This document shows positions 41,657 to 55,220 of a stretch of DNA of 64,000 nt, piece by piece; the stretch's first letter is position 1, and the number at the start of each line of letters is the position of its first letter. Both the position numbers and the translations under genes were made by a program. Under the pieces are notes generated by a model. That model was not told where the DNA came from. It saw nothing but the letters and a program-made list of their open reading frames with translations, and did not search any database. The DNA is from Physella acuta (taxonomy: Eukaryota > Mollusca > Gastropoda > Physidae): contig NW_026733211.1 of the NCBI RefSeq assembly GCF_028476545.1, positions 124,001 to 188,000 on the forward strand, given 5' to 3'.

Positions 41657-41723
<67 letters not shown>
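41657..41723. repeat. (TA)n microsatellite
   Basis: Pure TA for about 67 bp. Confidence 0.95.
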
Positions 41724-41726
<3 letters not shown>

Positions 41727-42196
41727 TGGTATGTGTTATTATATTGTGATTGCGTAAAATATTGTGACTTTAGTTGTTTCAACTTAGGAAACGAATAAGG
41801 TTATATTTCCAAGAAAATCACCTTTAATCCAATAATAAACGATGTAGAAGCGGATTATGGGATAGTTTACGTCATTCTCACGTGACCACAATAATGGCGT
41901 CATGGAACTGTCGCTGATGGCGGATGTGGCGTGTCGTGACTGTTTAAAATAGACAAAATAATGGGGAGATAATCTTCTTTTTTCTCCTCTATAAAGTTTG
42001 GGGTTGTCTCTGAGTGGACTAAACAGTGTGGATTTCGCAGATGACGACCGAAGCGCAGCTGGGGTGGAGGAAGTGACGTAGGAGGATTTGTGGCCTCACT
42101 AGCGCCCCGTGATTGTCTTAGATGTCATTAGTTTAAACTTTAAATTTAGGTTAGTGTCACACTTAAGGTGCCGGCGGTCAGCCGGAGTTTAGATGT

Positions 42197-42219
42197 GGGG
42201 GGGGGGGGGGGGGGGGGGG
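42197..42219 (+). repeat. Long poly-G run
   Basis: Uninterrupted G's for about 20 or more bases. No terminal repeats were found around it, so it is not tied to the miniature elements. Confidence 0.85.
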
Positions 42220-42478
42220 ACTTGTATTTTTAATTGTCATGTTTATTTATTAAGCAGTTTTTAAACAAAGGGGTTAAAAGTTGTTTATTCGATAAAAGCA
42301 AAAAACAAAAGAAAATGTAATTAGCTTTTGTAAAACTTAAAATAGTAACTTAGATCTTTTTTTAAACATTTCTTTTTATTTCTTTTATATATATTTTTTT
42401 ATCGTCTCCGATAAATTAGAAGTAGATTTTTTCCTTCACAAACATAATTAGCAGATCTAAAGCCTGCACATAGGCCTA

Positions 42479-42594
42479 CAGTGTCTCTTTCAGGGGGTGG
42501 GGGTGGCGGACACTACTAAAAGTATATGTTTACTATATAAATTTCATCTCAATCGGGGGGGGGGGGGGCGGTAGACTTTCTTCGAAGAACTCTG
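42479..42594 (+). mobile_element. Family D miniature element, shortened copy
   Basis: CAGTGTCTCTTTCAGG at the left, AAAAGTATATGTTTACTATA and a G-run inside, and GACTTTCTTCGAAGAACTCTG at the right. It is shorter than other copies, with no target duplication left. Confidence 0.65.
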
Positions 42595-43705
42595 CTCACA
42601 TAGTATAGGAGATGAACCCCAACCCAAAGCCCATCTTATGTTACCATCCCTTGCTTAACAACAGCGAGATTGAAAGCAACTTAATTTTTTTAATAGTTAT
42701 TTTATACGCCAATGTATTTATGAGTTTTTACCAAATAATTAATTACCACGTAAGGCGACTTTATGACTTGTTTACAATATTAAATGCTTCTTAAAGGCGA
42801 ACTGCTTGTGGCTACTTGGTTTTTCTTCTCCTATCGAACTCACGCTAAGCCTATCCCAAATCCCCACTAAAATACTTCACGAACAGTGAGCATTGCTGCA
42901 ATAGCATAAACTGATATAAATCATCAGTAAACTTCTCATTCCGCCAACAAACTATTAACTGACCACCTAATTTTACAATTTAACCCCCCATTTCCATTCA
43001 CTTCATACGTAGTCTTAAATTCCAGGCTTTGGCGTAGAACAAAAAATGCACAATGAAAAATTTCGTTAAAAAGTTGGGGGGGGGGGGGGGGGCTCATTTT
43101 TTAAAAATTCGAACCTCTTGGACTAAGACGGTCCACCACTGGTTGCTTTGCTTTTAAAAAAAAAATACAAATACTTTCTATAGTATCAAAGCTATGCAAC
43201 CCGTCCGTATTGGTCGCATGCACAATAAAACAATGGAAAAAATCTTTCTTATTTTCACATGGTAATTACTTCCTTCTCGAACGTATCCATTACCCATGTT
43301 GCCGGCAAAGTAATAACCTCGGCATCCTATACAATGCCCGAAACTGACCGACGAACTATGCCCAATTGTAAAACTGCCTACGCCATTCACCCATCATTGG
43401 ATACTAATTGCTTACAGAAACCGGAGATGAACACTTTAATAAAATACAATACGATGGCGTAGCTAATTAGTGTGGATATCGATTCGCCTACTACAGTTAA
43501 TATAATATAGGAAAAACTAAATAGATTTAACGTTGCTTTAAGTACAGATCAGCAGCTGATACTAAACAATCAATCGTTTTTTTTATAATGTCACGTATAA
43601 AGCGGAATTAATCCACTTCTTATTTCGTCAACTGTTATGGAGTTAAAAATTAAAATAAGCATTACGGACTTGGGCTTATCGGCGACCAATGAAAAGATAT
43701 ACTTA

Positions 43706-44052
43706 CAGAGTTTCTTCCAGGCATCTTTTCGAAGAAAGTCTACCGCCTCCCCGAGTAGCGTAGCGAGGGGGGGGGGGGGGGCGGGAGGGGACATATGTCC
43801 ACGGGCGCCGACCTTAGGGGGCGCCAAAATGGGTTGGAAAAATAAATTGAAAGGTTGAGGGGGTTGCAAATCGAAAGTTTGAGGGTGGGGGGGGGGGTGC
43901 AAATCAAAAGTTTGAGGGGGGGGGGGGGGTGCAAATCGAAACGTTTGTCCCCAGGCGCCGGGAAGGGTAGCTACGCCTCTGCCTCCCCCCCCCCCCCCCC
44001 CACCGAAAATTTCAAGTGACCCCCCGGAGAAAAAAGTCTGGAAGAAACACTG
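43706..44052. mobile_element. Family D miniature element, reverse, interrupted by family H
   Basis: It begins CAGAGTTTCTTCCAGGCATC and ends GTCTGGAAGAAACACTG. The middle is split by a second element (43753-43980). The remaining D parts hold CGAAGAAAGTCTACCG and CCGAAAATTTCAAGTG. Its own target duplication is only partial (CTTA). Confidence 0.8.
43753..43980. mobile_element. Family H miniature element nested in family D
   Basis: The left end GAGTAGCGTAGCGAG and right end TAGCTACGCCTCT are flanked by the 8-bp duplication GCCTCCCC (43745-43752 and 43981-43988). The terminal C of the usual CAGTGGCGTAG end is ambiguous. Inside are G-runs and GTGCAAATC.AAAGTTTGAGG units as in the 34.5-kb copy, plus GGGCGCCGACCTTAGGGGG. 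Confidence 0.8.
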
Positions 44053-44599
44053 CTTACTCAGCTTCATTTAAACACCCAACACATTCCGTCTCTCTACCAA
44101 AACTCTAACGTTAAAGTCGAACGCAGCTTAGTTATTTAACTGTATTCACGCTTTTCATTCGTAAAAAAAAAAATGTTTATGAAAAAAATATTCATGTTAT
44201 TTGATGAAAAATTAAATGTATTCAAAACAAATGTGTACAGGTGTATTTAATATTTGGAGGTCAGGGATGGGGGGGGGAGTTCTAGATCTTTATATTATGT
44301 TTATATTATTACCGAATCCCATTCCATATTTAGCCTTAAACTGAAATTAATTGCTATAATCAATTTAGCACAAAGTGCTCAAGTTATCGTAGATGCGCTT
44401 GACATCACACCATAATTTAAGTTGATACCATTGTGGTTTATAAGTTTCAAGAAAGGAAAGAATTGTGCAGAAAACTCTACATTTATAAAAGAAGTATTCG
44501 CTTCAATCATGCGACATGAACATCTAGGGTCTTCTAAAAAAAGAATAAATGACCCTCAACCAGGTCGAAAATGAGACTACGTGGTCGGGTAATAGAGCA

Positions 44600-44792
44600 C
44601 ACAGCAGAAATTTTCAATTTGCACCCCCTACCCCATCAAACTTTCGATTTGCACCCTCCCTCTAAAACTATTTATATTGCAAAAATGCAGCTAAAAAGAC
44701 ATTTTAATTTGTTTTTTAACCCATGTTGGCGCCCACTAAGGTCGGCGCCCGGGGACATATGTACCCCCTGCCCCCCATCGCTACGCCTCTGG
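44600..44792 (-). mobile_element. Family H fragment, opposite orientation
   Basis: It reads as the reverse complement of parts of 43753-43980: CAAACTTTCGATTTGCACCC, CACTAAGGTCGGCGCCCGGG and ATCGCTACGCCTCTGGC. Together they form a diverged inverted pair about 0.8 kb apart. Confidence 0.65.
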
Positions 44793-44810
44793 CACACAGT
44801 AGTAAGTAGT

Positions 44811-45046
44811 TAATTTCCCTTTAAAACCTGGCGGTCTATAGGGCTAGTGAAGTAGAGTTCATGTGTTTCTGTGACCTCGGCATATAAAGAGATAGTGTGG
44901 TCAGCACTATGCCCAGCCGCCTTTACTTTCATTAACGTGAGTTAGGTACCCATCAGAGTTGGGTGGACTCAGGGACGGTCTACTGACTTGAACCCGGATT
45001 CGAAGCGGCCCAGCTCTCTACCGCTATTCTAATCCGTCCATTAAGA
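44811..45046 (-). mobile_element. tRNA-derived SINE, reverse strand
   Basis: On the minus strand it reads AATAGCGGTAGAGAGCTGG, CTTCGAATCCGGGTTCAAG, GTCCACCCAACTCTGATGGG and AAAGTAAAGGCGGCTGGGCA, the same order as at 60919. The anticodon-arm part of the tRNA head is shortened. Confidence 0.85.
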
Positions 45047-45740
45047 GCTCACAACTGCTATCGAAAGTCTTGATTTGTAAGTTTTATCGCTCAATTTTCC
45101 CCCATAGGCTCTCCATACCCCCACCCATTTCCCCACCCATCCAACTGCGTGGAGCGATTCATTGACCGTGTCTTTAAAACAATATTGAAACACGAATCTA
45201 TATCCTACCTTATCGCATCCATCCATTCACGCAGTACTAAACTACACAGCTCACAAACACTAACTCATGTGGGTCTATGGAAATATATGCACGTGAACAC
45301 ATCACACACGTATCAGCTGCAATCATTAACAAAAGCCGTAAAGGGTTAAAACCTAGTTTCTCGTTAATATCGATCGCAAAATACCCCCCCCCCCCCTACT
45401 TTAACACTAAATTACTGCTGTTAAACGCGGTTGAGTGAATTCCTCGATTGTAGTAACTTCGCGGTGTGATGAAGACATTGTTTTGTTTCGTGTCTTTTTT
45501 AAGACGTGAAGCAGCGATACGGCGCTCGGTTCTAGTTTTTTAGTGTCTGAAAAAACTGTTTATTGATTATAATGACATTAATTATAACGTTTGATCGACT
45601 AGGCGTTGGTGGAGAAGATCATTAGGACTGAAAATGTACGTTAATTGTAATCTGATATTTTTATGGTCGTGTTGACGAATTCTGTTGGTTTTATGAGAAT
45701 CAAGGTGTGAATATTTAATGTATGGTATAGGCGGGGTGGT

Positions 45741-46197
45741 CAGGGCCGGCGCTACCTATAAGGCGAACTAGGCAGTTGCCTAGGGCGCTGTCCGTAGGGG
45801 GGCGCATAAATGTGAAATCGCAATTATTAAAAAGTACCTAATTATTTATAACTTTCATTAGATTACATTAACTATATACAAAAGCGTAGCGGTTCATTTA
45901 GGTTTTCAAGACGAACTATCAATTTTGCGCCCCATCTTCAAAGTAGACCTATAAATAAGTATTCGCGTTGGTGAAAATGCGCCCCCACCTCCCTTATTTG
46001 AAAAGGTCGGGGGTGTTTTTTAACCAGTGTTTCCACCTGATTTTTTTCTCCGGGAGGGTAGGGGGGCGCTTGAAATTTTCGGGGGGGGGGGTACGGACTA
46101 AAATTTCAGGGGTGGGGGGGGGGGCACTGTTAAAAGTATATATTTTCTATATAAATTCCATTTCGTTCGGGCGCTAAATAACCTGGCGCCGGCACTG
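45741..46197. mobile_element. hAT-like miniature element (family E) containing a family D part
   Basis: It begins CAGGGCCGGCGCTACC and ends CCTGGCGCCGGCACTG, flanked by a perfect 8-bp duplication GGGGTGGT (45733-45740 and 46198-46205). Inside, from 46025 to about 46170, are the left and middle parts of family D (CAGTGTTTCCACCTGATTTT, G-runs, AAAAGTATATATTTTCTATA) without its right end. Confidence 0.88.
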
Positions 46198-46397
46198 GGG
46201 GTGGTACTTAGCAGCTAGAAGTTACAGGATGGTAATTATTCTTAGTCTGGAATATAAACTCTTATCCCTAGCTAGAAATTAAAGGATGATAATTATTCTT
46301 AGTCTTAGAAGATACAGGGTGGTAGTTATTCTTAGTTCCTGAATATAAACTCTTATCCCTAGCCGTACCCTATTTGTGATTTAATCCTTAACCAAAC

Positions 46398-46555
46398 CAC
46401 GTACCTAACTCACGTTTGGGAAAGTAAAGGCGGCTGGGCATAGTGCTGACCACACTATCTCTTCATATGCCGAGGTCACAGAAACAAGTGAACTCTACCT
46501 CACTTGCCCTATAGACCGCCAGTCTTGAAAAGAGAACTTTACTTTTACTTTTATA
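46398..46555 (+). mobile_element. 5'-truncated SINE
   Basis: It starts in GTACCTAACTCACGTTTGGG and runs through GGCGGCTGGGCATAGTGCTG, CCGAGGTCACAGAAACAAGT and CTATAGACCGCCAG to the end GAACTTTACTTTTACTTTTA. The tRNA head is missing. Confidence 0.85.
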
Positions 46556-47617
46556 CCTCTGTTATAATACCACTGTTATATATAACCACTGATACACCAC
46601 TACCCGTGTATTTCAACTCATATATTACAAACAGAGTAATACCTCTCGGAATATTTATCAGTCGACTCTATGCCGACAAAATCAAATAATTTGCCTTGAG
46701 GTTAGCAATGCAACAATTTGTTTCGACCACCTGTCTTCGTCAGATAAATACACACCAGTTGTAATAATCCAGAGACACTCTACTGTTATTAAAAGGAAGC
46801 AGATTACTTACTACGATTTTACTAATTAAACTTTGCTATGATTTTTGTGTTAGGGATATATATTTTATAATTACACCACAAAATACACTTGTTCCTTATT
46901 ATTTAACTTGACCTACCTATCTGAAACGCAGTAATTAAGTTGGATCAATCAAGTGCAATAAGTGTATCCTGTTGTCTTATGCCGTATTTTACTTTATACT
47001 TCTGCAGAAATACATATGGACCGGTCTTTTTAAGACCAGGCTAATGACATTTTAAACACACATTCGTTCTATGCTACCATATAAATTCAATTTATTTTAT
47101 CAAGTCCGGTCTAAATCCCCTAAGAATTGCTGGCGAAAATAAGATCACGTGATCTGTGATCTGATAGGTTATTGGAAAACGTGAACACTTATACGACCCA
47201 CTTGCAAAACGGGGCTAGCAGTTGTATCGTAGGGAGTTGAACCTACCCACGTCGCATTCAGATGTCCAAGACACTTTAAAATCGTCGCTTTATGTTTTTT
47301 TTTGTTGAGACAGCTTTAGCGGGCGTCTGATATGTTATTGATGGAACTTTAATGATATTAGCGTTACTATTTTTAGAAAATGTGTGGTGATTTACAGGAT
47401 ATCTCACAGCATTAGAATATAACATTTATAATCATTGTGAGAAAAATATTGTAAAATCTTGGTTAAAATAAATAGCTGATAAAGCTAACATATGTGTTAT
47501 TGGGTTTCATCTGTACAATAATTATAATACACAAATATTGTGGGTAGATTACTATTAAGACTCTAGATTTCAAAGCATGGACTTTCCGTAGAATGATTAT
47601 GAGTCCTCTCTTAGTCT

Positions 47618-47760
47618 GATTCTCAATACGGATAGTAATGGCCGCTTGGTATTGAACTGACCGACACGTCCCTTCATAGCCGAGGTCTCTGAAACAGGTC
47701 AACTCTACTTCGTCTGCCCTGTTCCTAAATGGTTACTTTACCTACTTATACGCATTTGAC
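47618..47760 (+). mobile_element. Eroded SINE 3' part
   Basis: CATAGCCGAGGTCTCTGAAA, CAGGTCAACTCTACTTCGTC, TGCCCTG and GGTTACTTTACCTACTTA match the 3' half of the SINE family with many changes. Confidence 0.55.
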
Positions 47761-48780
47761 AGTGTAACGTAACTTTTCCCAACATTTCGCAGTTGCGAGT
47801 AGTTAAATATTCACTGATAAGTTCGCAGTTTACCGCTAGCTGATGCAGGCGAACGTTAACAGACCGAGCAACAGTTAATCCCGAGTTAATACCCGGATCA
47901 ACACTAATAGCTACATGACATAATCACATCCTCCCTGCTCAACCAAGTGGCGGATTAAGCCTGAGCGGGGGCCACTGGCTGATAATTATCCGGGGCCCTA
48001 AAGACTATTATAACAGAAGGAATATTTTATGTATAAAAGCAAAAAAACAAACGCAATTCGGAATTTAAACTACGGGCGGAGTTAGGGTGGTATAATGAAA
48101 TATCAAATATAAAACTACTAAATTGTTAAACAACAACGCTTTTTATTAGTAACGATTACCATTCGCAAAAATGCGTTACCAATATTTTGTCACCCGACTT
48201 CCAATTTTTAGTAAAACGCCATCTTCATTTAATTTATCTCTTTAAAAAAACTACCCGCTGAGCCGACAGCTCCCCCCTCACCCCTTCCGCTTTTAAACAC
48301 CCTAGTGACGCCTTTTACGACTTTTGTTTTAACAAAATAATTATTCTTTTATTTATCTACTTAATTTATCTTTTATTTTATCCCTAATGAAACTAAATTA
48401 AACAAAACAACAATAGTTTAGGGAAAAAATTCGACCAATTAGCTTATTTAACAATCGAAATGCGCTGAACAATTTAACATATGGCAGCTAAAATCTTATT
48501 TCCGGCCATGCTTTCACCATAACAAAACAACACGTGACCTGTTTTGATTGGCTTAAAAAACCACCCGATCAATCTTTCTTAAAAAGAATCAGGTGTGGTT
48601 GATGGAATGTTAAAATGCCATGTAAACAAATTTATGTGTTAAAGCATACTTAAACGCAATTCAGCAGATGTATGTTGAAATAAGGTAATTTTCACGAGCA
48701 ACATAATGCTCGGTTAATTAAATAACCTATTGACTTGATTTTTGAAAAACAAAAAAAAGAGATTTAATTCAACCCAGCGC
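47761..48780. other. AT-rich sequence; possible transposon end
   Basis: AAGTGGCGGATTAAGCCTGA near 47945 looks like the end of a hAT-type element, but no partner end was found. The rest is not recognised. Confidence 0.35.
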
Positions 48781-48799
48781 GGCCTAGTTAGTCTTGAAA

Positions 48800-49545
48800 C
48801 CTATTGTTCTGGGTAGTCTTCAAACACAAAGCCGACGTTTATTTAGTGACCTACTGGCCTAATAGCTATCAAACAAAAAGCCATGGTCTAGCCAGTAACC
48901 TACAGACCTAGTGACCTGCTAGCCAGCAAACAAAAAGCCATAGTCTAGCCAGTAACCTAAAGACCTAGTGACCTGCTAGCCAACAAACTAAAAGCCATAG
49001 TCTAGCCAGTAACCTAAAGACCTAGTGACCTGATAGCCAACAAACTAAAAGCCATAGTCTAGCCAGTAACCTAAAGACCTAGTGACCTGCTAGCCAACAA
49101 ACTAAAAGCCATAGTCTAGCCAGTAACCTAAAGACCTAGTGACCTGCTAGCCAACAAACAAAAAGCCATAGTCTATCCAGTAACCTACAGACCTAGTGAC
49201 CTGCTAGCCAGCAAACAAAAAGCCATAGTCTAGCCAGTAACCTGCTGACTATAAAACAAAATAGTAACGACTAACCTTATGACCTAGCTAATTTAAGCCA
49301 GGGTTTAGCTGGTAACTTACAGGCCTGCTGACTATCAAACGAAAAGCCATAGTTTGGCCAGTAACCTACAGGCATAGTGAACTGCTCGCCAACAAACAAA
49401 AAGCCATAGTTTAGCCAGTAACCTATTGATTTGGTTATCTTTTGGTTAACTATCAGCAATAAGCCATGGCTTAGCCAGTTACTTAATGACCCGCTAGCCA
49501 TCAAACAAAAAGCCATGGTTTAGCCAGTAACCTACTGACCTGGAT
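48800..49545 (+). repeat. 57-bp minisatellite
   Basis: About 12 units of AGCCATAGTCTAGCCAGTAA, CCTAAAGACCTAGTGACCTG and CTAGCCAACAAACTAAA. The period is 57 bp in the clean middle (48936 to 48993), with diverged and shortened units at both ends. Confidence 0.93.
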
Positions 49546-49664
49546 TTCCAAACGCCATGCTTTACTTAGCTTTAGTTAACCTGACACGCCCTGGTTAAAC
49601 CGTAAAGTCAGTCAGCCAGTGAACAAAATAACTAGATTAGTCACGAAACCAAACCATCAAATAA

Positions 49665-49668
<4 letters not shown>

Positions 49669-49742
<74 letters not shown>
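49669..49742. repeat. (TA)n microsatellite
   Basis: Pure TA for about 70 bp. Confidence 0.95.
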
Positions 49743-49743
<1 letters not shown>

Positions 49744-50042
49744 CCAGAAAATTAAATAAACACACAGTTCTGACAGCTTTAATGAACTATATTACAACAA
49801 AAACAATCACCATCATGTTGTTTACTGTCTTAAACACAATAGTTTTTTAAGCCCACACAAAACGGTTAATAAAAACAAAACATTTTTTTTACCTGTCAGG
49901 ACTAGTTACTTCCCTTCCCTCGACCAGCACGTTTGTCCCCCACTAAACCATTGTTAGGTAACTACCTGCTACACTCAGGCCTGGTGTCAGCTTCAGCAGA
50001 CTTCAAAAGCATATCTTCTACTACTAGCAGACGAGAAGGTGA

Positions 50043-50217
50043 GGGGGGGGGGGGGGGGTGTCACGTGATGAGGACAGTGATTAATCACTAATATAATTTT
50101 TAACCCTACTTTCCTAAAAAAAAAATTACCTCGAGATTTGTGTTGAGTTGTCGATCTTAAACCACCCCCCCCCCCCCCCCCCCACACACACACCACTCCA
50201 CTCCCCCCCCCCCCCTC
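50043..50217. repeat. Opposed poly-G and poly-C runs
   Basis: A G-run (about 50043-50057) is followed by C-runs (about 50164-50182 and 50201-50215), separated by ~110 bp of ordinary sequence. Together they could fold back. Confidence 0.7.
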
Positions 50218-50629
50218 TACGACACTCATGTCTGACGGCACTGAGCACATCACTCATGTACGAGCGCTTGCGTCTGCTGGAATATAAAAGACACCGCGCG
50301 GGTACTTGTTTGAACTTCATATTACGAAATCGCGAACCTCTCCGTCTGAAACCTACCCGTGGCTTTTTCCGCTCTGAATTTACTCCAGTATTTGGAGGGG
50401 TCTCTAGGGGTTTTAGGGGTCATTCGGGTTATTGAGGGTCATGTAGGAAGTTATCTACTGATATGTCAAGTAACTTCATTAAAGTTTTATTTAAAATGGT
50501 TTGATGGAAAGAAAATCTACATCGGTCGCGATGGCGCTTTATAAAGCAGGAGTCATTTAGGTGACGGATGACGGTTGTGCTGCTTGCTTACTCATGCGTG
50601 ACGGTGGCCGTTTTAGATACAGGAAATAT

Positions 50630-50960
50630 ATATGTTGTAGCGGCTTTAGGTATAGGAAATAGTTACTGTAGTGGGATTTAGAAAATATAGGCGATAGCTG
50701 TTTTAGGTATAGGAAATATAGGCAATAACTGTTTTAGATATAGGAAATATAGGCAGTAGAGGTTGAAGATATATAAAATATAGGCAGTAGCGGTTGTAGA
50801 TATACGAAATATAGGTAGTAGCGGTTGTAGATATAGGAAATATAGGCAGTAGCGGTTGTAGATATAGGAAATATAGGCAGTAGCAGTTGTAGATTAAAAA
50901 AAAAAGAAATATAGGCCTATACAGTAGCTGTTAGAAATATAGGCAGTAGCGGTTCTTTTG
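50630..50960 (+). repeat. 31-bp minisatellite
   Basis: About nine units of GGCAGTAGCGGTTGTAGATA plus TAGGAAATATA with length variants. Confidence 0.9.
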
Positions 50961-50964
50961 AAAT

Positions 50965-51922
<958 letters not shown>

Positions 51923-52007
51923 ACTGGTGACTGCACTTTCAGGTTCTTTGCAAAGCTCCTGAAGTAATTCGAATTGGGTCTTTTTATACTCCTGTTCAAT
52001 CTTAGTG

Positions 52008-52305
52008 TGTTTCAGAAGTCTGATGTTGTATTTCAGAAGTCTGATGTTGTATTCCAGAAGTCTGATGTTATATTTCAGAAGTCTGATCTTGTATTTCAGA
52101 AATCTGATGTTGTATTTCATAAGTCTGATGTCGTATTTCATAAGTTTAATGTTGTGTTTCAGAAGTCTGATGTTGTATTTCAGAAGTCTGATGTTGTATT
52201 CCAGAAGTCTGATGTTGTATTTCAGAAGTCTGATGTATTTCATAAGTTTGATGTTGTGTTTCAGAAGTCTGATGTTGTTTTTCAGAAGTCTGATGTTATG
52301 CTTCA
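52008..52305. repeat. 21-bp minisatellite, open on both strands
   Basis: About 14 units of TTCAGAAGTCTGATGTTGTA plus T. Since 21 is a multiple of three, frames of 117-177 codons stay open on both strands (FQKSDVV repeats on +, RLLKYNI repeats on -). They are by-products of the array. Confidence 0.95.
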
Positions 52306-52941
52306 CGCATCTAACTGGAATGTATGATATCCAGTTAGGCGCCAGCCTCAGGGATTGCCCATCAAATTGAACGCCTGGTGTGACATCTGCATTTTTTTTC
52401 TTGCAAAAAACATTGTGTAATTTTTTTTTACTTTCCAGTGTGGGGTTTCTAACCCGCCCCTCACACCCACCAGCCCAACCCCTATCTGTTTCCTAACTTA
52501 CCAGAGTTCGTTGCCCTCAAAGGTCTCAAGAAAAGTACATAACCAAAAATAAATAAGTATGTAAATATGTATATCATTTTTAAATCCGTGCTAAATTTAT
52601 TTACATAAAAAACCAGCCTCGTATAATGACAAATATTCTCAAACAGCCAGATCGTGCAGTAGATTATTTAACGGGAAACGATTGCCTGGAACTTTCTTTA
52701 CATTTTCCCGATTGTCCCGCCCTCGGCAGAAAAAGACTCTCCGTCTCTCGGCGCCGCAGGACGCAGATGGCACAATGCTGCCCGTGACGTGACGCCGTCT
52801 GATGAAATCGAGCGTCACTGCGGCGTCACACATGCCCACCCGGTGACTTTCAGTTTTACATAATCTACTAGGAACTGTAACTCTTAATTATTCAGCCGTA
52901 ACATCCGGCGGGTCATTCACCTGTACTGGGGTAAACTGAGG

Positions 52942-52944
<3 letters not shown>

Positions 52945-53020
<76 letters not shown>
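52945..53020. repeat. (TA)n microsatellite
   Basis: Pure TA for about 75 bp. Confidence 0.95.
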
Positions 53021-53023
<3 letters not shown>

Positions 53024-53572
53024 TATATTTACATTATTGCAACATTCATTAATGAATATAATAATATAATATAATTTACACAATTGTAACATTTATTAAT
53101 AAATATAACAATGTAATATATCATTGTTTAATAAGCTTAGACACATTGCAGTGCTCTAAAAATTGTTTTTTTTATTGAATATTTTATTGCATTGACTTTA
53201 CTTGTAGGCTACTTGTATCAAATTAAAAATTATCAAGGGAAACAACTTATAATAATATTTCTTTTAGTCTTTGTAAATTAAATAAAACTCAATAGTAATT
53301 AGCAATAAAATTATAACAAATATTGTATATGCAAATTTTAACATACTTGTACAAAAAAAAGTTAAAATTATTAAAACTTAGAAATATTATCGGAATCTTA
53401 TTTAATTAGAAAACAATTACCTGAATAAAAACCATAACAGATGAAATGAAGGAAAAATATATAACTTGTTATTCTATTTTACAATTAATCCAATGCACAC
53501 ATTAAATCCCAGAAACACCTGTTACATTTTCAGTTTCTAAAACTCAAGTTGAATGGGAATAATATCCTAATA

Positions 53573-55006
53573 CAGGGGTCGGCAACCCGCGGCTCGCAAG
53601 TCGCATGCGGCTCTTTTGATGTCAAAGTGCGGCTCTTCAGCTCCATGCACACATATTAAAAATTAATTTAATTTATTTTAAAAAATCAAAAAATATTAGT
53701 CTACAACACTCGGTAATGAACGATATAATAATAAATATAAACAATAGACACTCGCTATTCTATTAGAATATTTAGTAACTCCCAATTTCAATGTACTTCC
53801 TTGTTTTCTAAAACTGAGTTATTTAATTGTAACCAATGCTTGTGCTTGGATCATTTTTATCGGGGCGCAGGTTTACCTACATTACCGCCCAGTACGCCAT
53901 GGGGCGTGCTGTATGAAAGACTTGAGTGTAAGTTGATCACTCACCGTAATATCACCACTAATCACTCACCGCATAAGTGTCAGGGACGGAAAGTGACGCT
54001 CTCGTGAACCCGATTACACTATCGCTGGGGCGCCGAGTGGAGCCCCTAGCTGGGTTTAATAATCGAATGTCGTGTGCCGCATTATCAATATTGTAGGGTG
54101 CTCCTTAAAACTAACGTAGTCGTGTAGTGCTTGCGGGATAACCATGGGCGCCAAATTGCTCTCTGCAGAGACACCGGAGGATGCGCCTCATTCGAATTAG
54201 TGAGCGATTATAGCAACTCATTGTATCGAAAGCCAATCGCGCTATTTTAAATGAACGTAGGCACCATGGTGCTCACGAGTAAGCAGTGGGCGCCAAATGC
54301 CCCCCCCCCCTGCCGGGGTACCTGAGTGCGCGCCTGATTCGTTCGATTAAGTCAACGATTATTGTTTTGTAGCCTTTTTTTAAATGAACGTAGGCGCCAT
54401 AGTGCTCGCAGGTGAGCCTGGGGAGCTTCGGATCGCGCCTGTTACAGTTTTCCCGCTGAATATAGTAGTACCCCTTACTCGCTATGTAGAACGCCTGATG
54501 CCAAGTGCAAACATACCCGCTCGGGAAATATGGGCGGCAAACCGTGTTTTGACGATTATTGCACCGTCCCTGGCGCTGCCCATTAGAATTGTTTTTTCGC
54601 AGAAATCTTCTCGGGAGTATTCACATTTACTCTCCAAATTTTTGTGAAATCGGATGGATGTTGTCAAACCGCATCCGACTTTTATGATTTTATATACCGC
54701 ACCCTGCATTGGCGCCGCCCTTGCCAAATTAAAAAATATTTTTGTTGTTGCAGAAACCTCCCTTGGCGTGTTCTAATCAACTCCCCAAAATTACCTGGTG
54801 ATCGGTTGAACGGTGTCAATCCGCAATCAACTTTTATTTTTATAAACTGTAACGCTCCCTGCTGGGGCCCCACAACAGTGAATTTGAATATTTTTTTCTC
54901 AGATACCTCCCCAGGAGTATTCTCAACAACTTCCTAACGGTTCATGGCGATCGGATGAAAGATGTAGTTATGAAGAAAAGACACACACACACACCTACAT
55001 ACATTG

Positions 55007-55091
<85 letters not shown>

Positions 55092-55220
55092 TATATATAT
55101 ATATAGTTATATATATATAGTTATAGATATAGTTATTATTGTTAGTGGCTCTTTAAAAGCTGAGAAATTTTGTAAATTGTAACTTTTGGCTCTTTCGTCT
55201 CAAAAGGTTGCCGACCCCTG
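53573..55220. mobile_element. hAT-type element split by repeat family A
   Basis: It begins CAGGGGTCGGCAACCCGCGG and ends AAAAGGTTGCCGACCCCTG, with a perfect 8-bp duplication TCCTAATA (53565-53572 and 55221-55228). CGGCTCTTTTGATGTCAAAG at the left and TTTTGGCTCTTTCGTCTC at the right are typical of this widespread non-autonomous hAT end type. The native arms are about 190 bp and 80 bp. Most of the 1648 bp is an inserted family A repeat. There is no transposase frame. Confidence 0.93.
53760..55130 (+). mobile_element. Repeat family A, second copy, nested in the hAT-type element
   Basis: It shares with 6424-8167 the block TTTCTAAAACTGAGTTATTT, GGTTTACCTACATTACCGC, the tandem-unit words (GGCGCCGCCCTTGCCAAATT, CAACTCCCCAAA, TCGGATG) and the CA-rich end CACACCTACATACATTGCTT followed by (TA)n. 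Only about three units are present, against six in the other copy. The left border is not sharp. Confidence 0.65.

Noticed and set aside
43591-44067. 158-codon minus-strand frame with Pro-rich repeats
   Set aside because: It lies across two miniature elements and their C/G runs; the Pro-rich sequence is translated poly-C.
50148-50435. 95-codon frame beginning in a poly-C run
   Set aside because: The start lies in a homopolymer, and the later part (MYERLRLLEYKRHRAGTC) matches nothing I know.
52639-52839. 66-codon minus-strand frame in a GC-richer island
   Set aside because: It is a short frame without recognisable motif; the island may be regulatory but no gene is attached.
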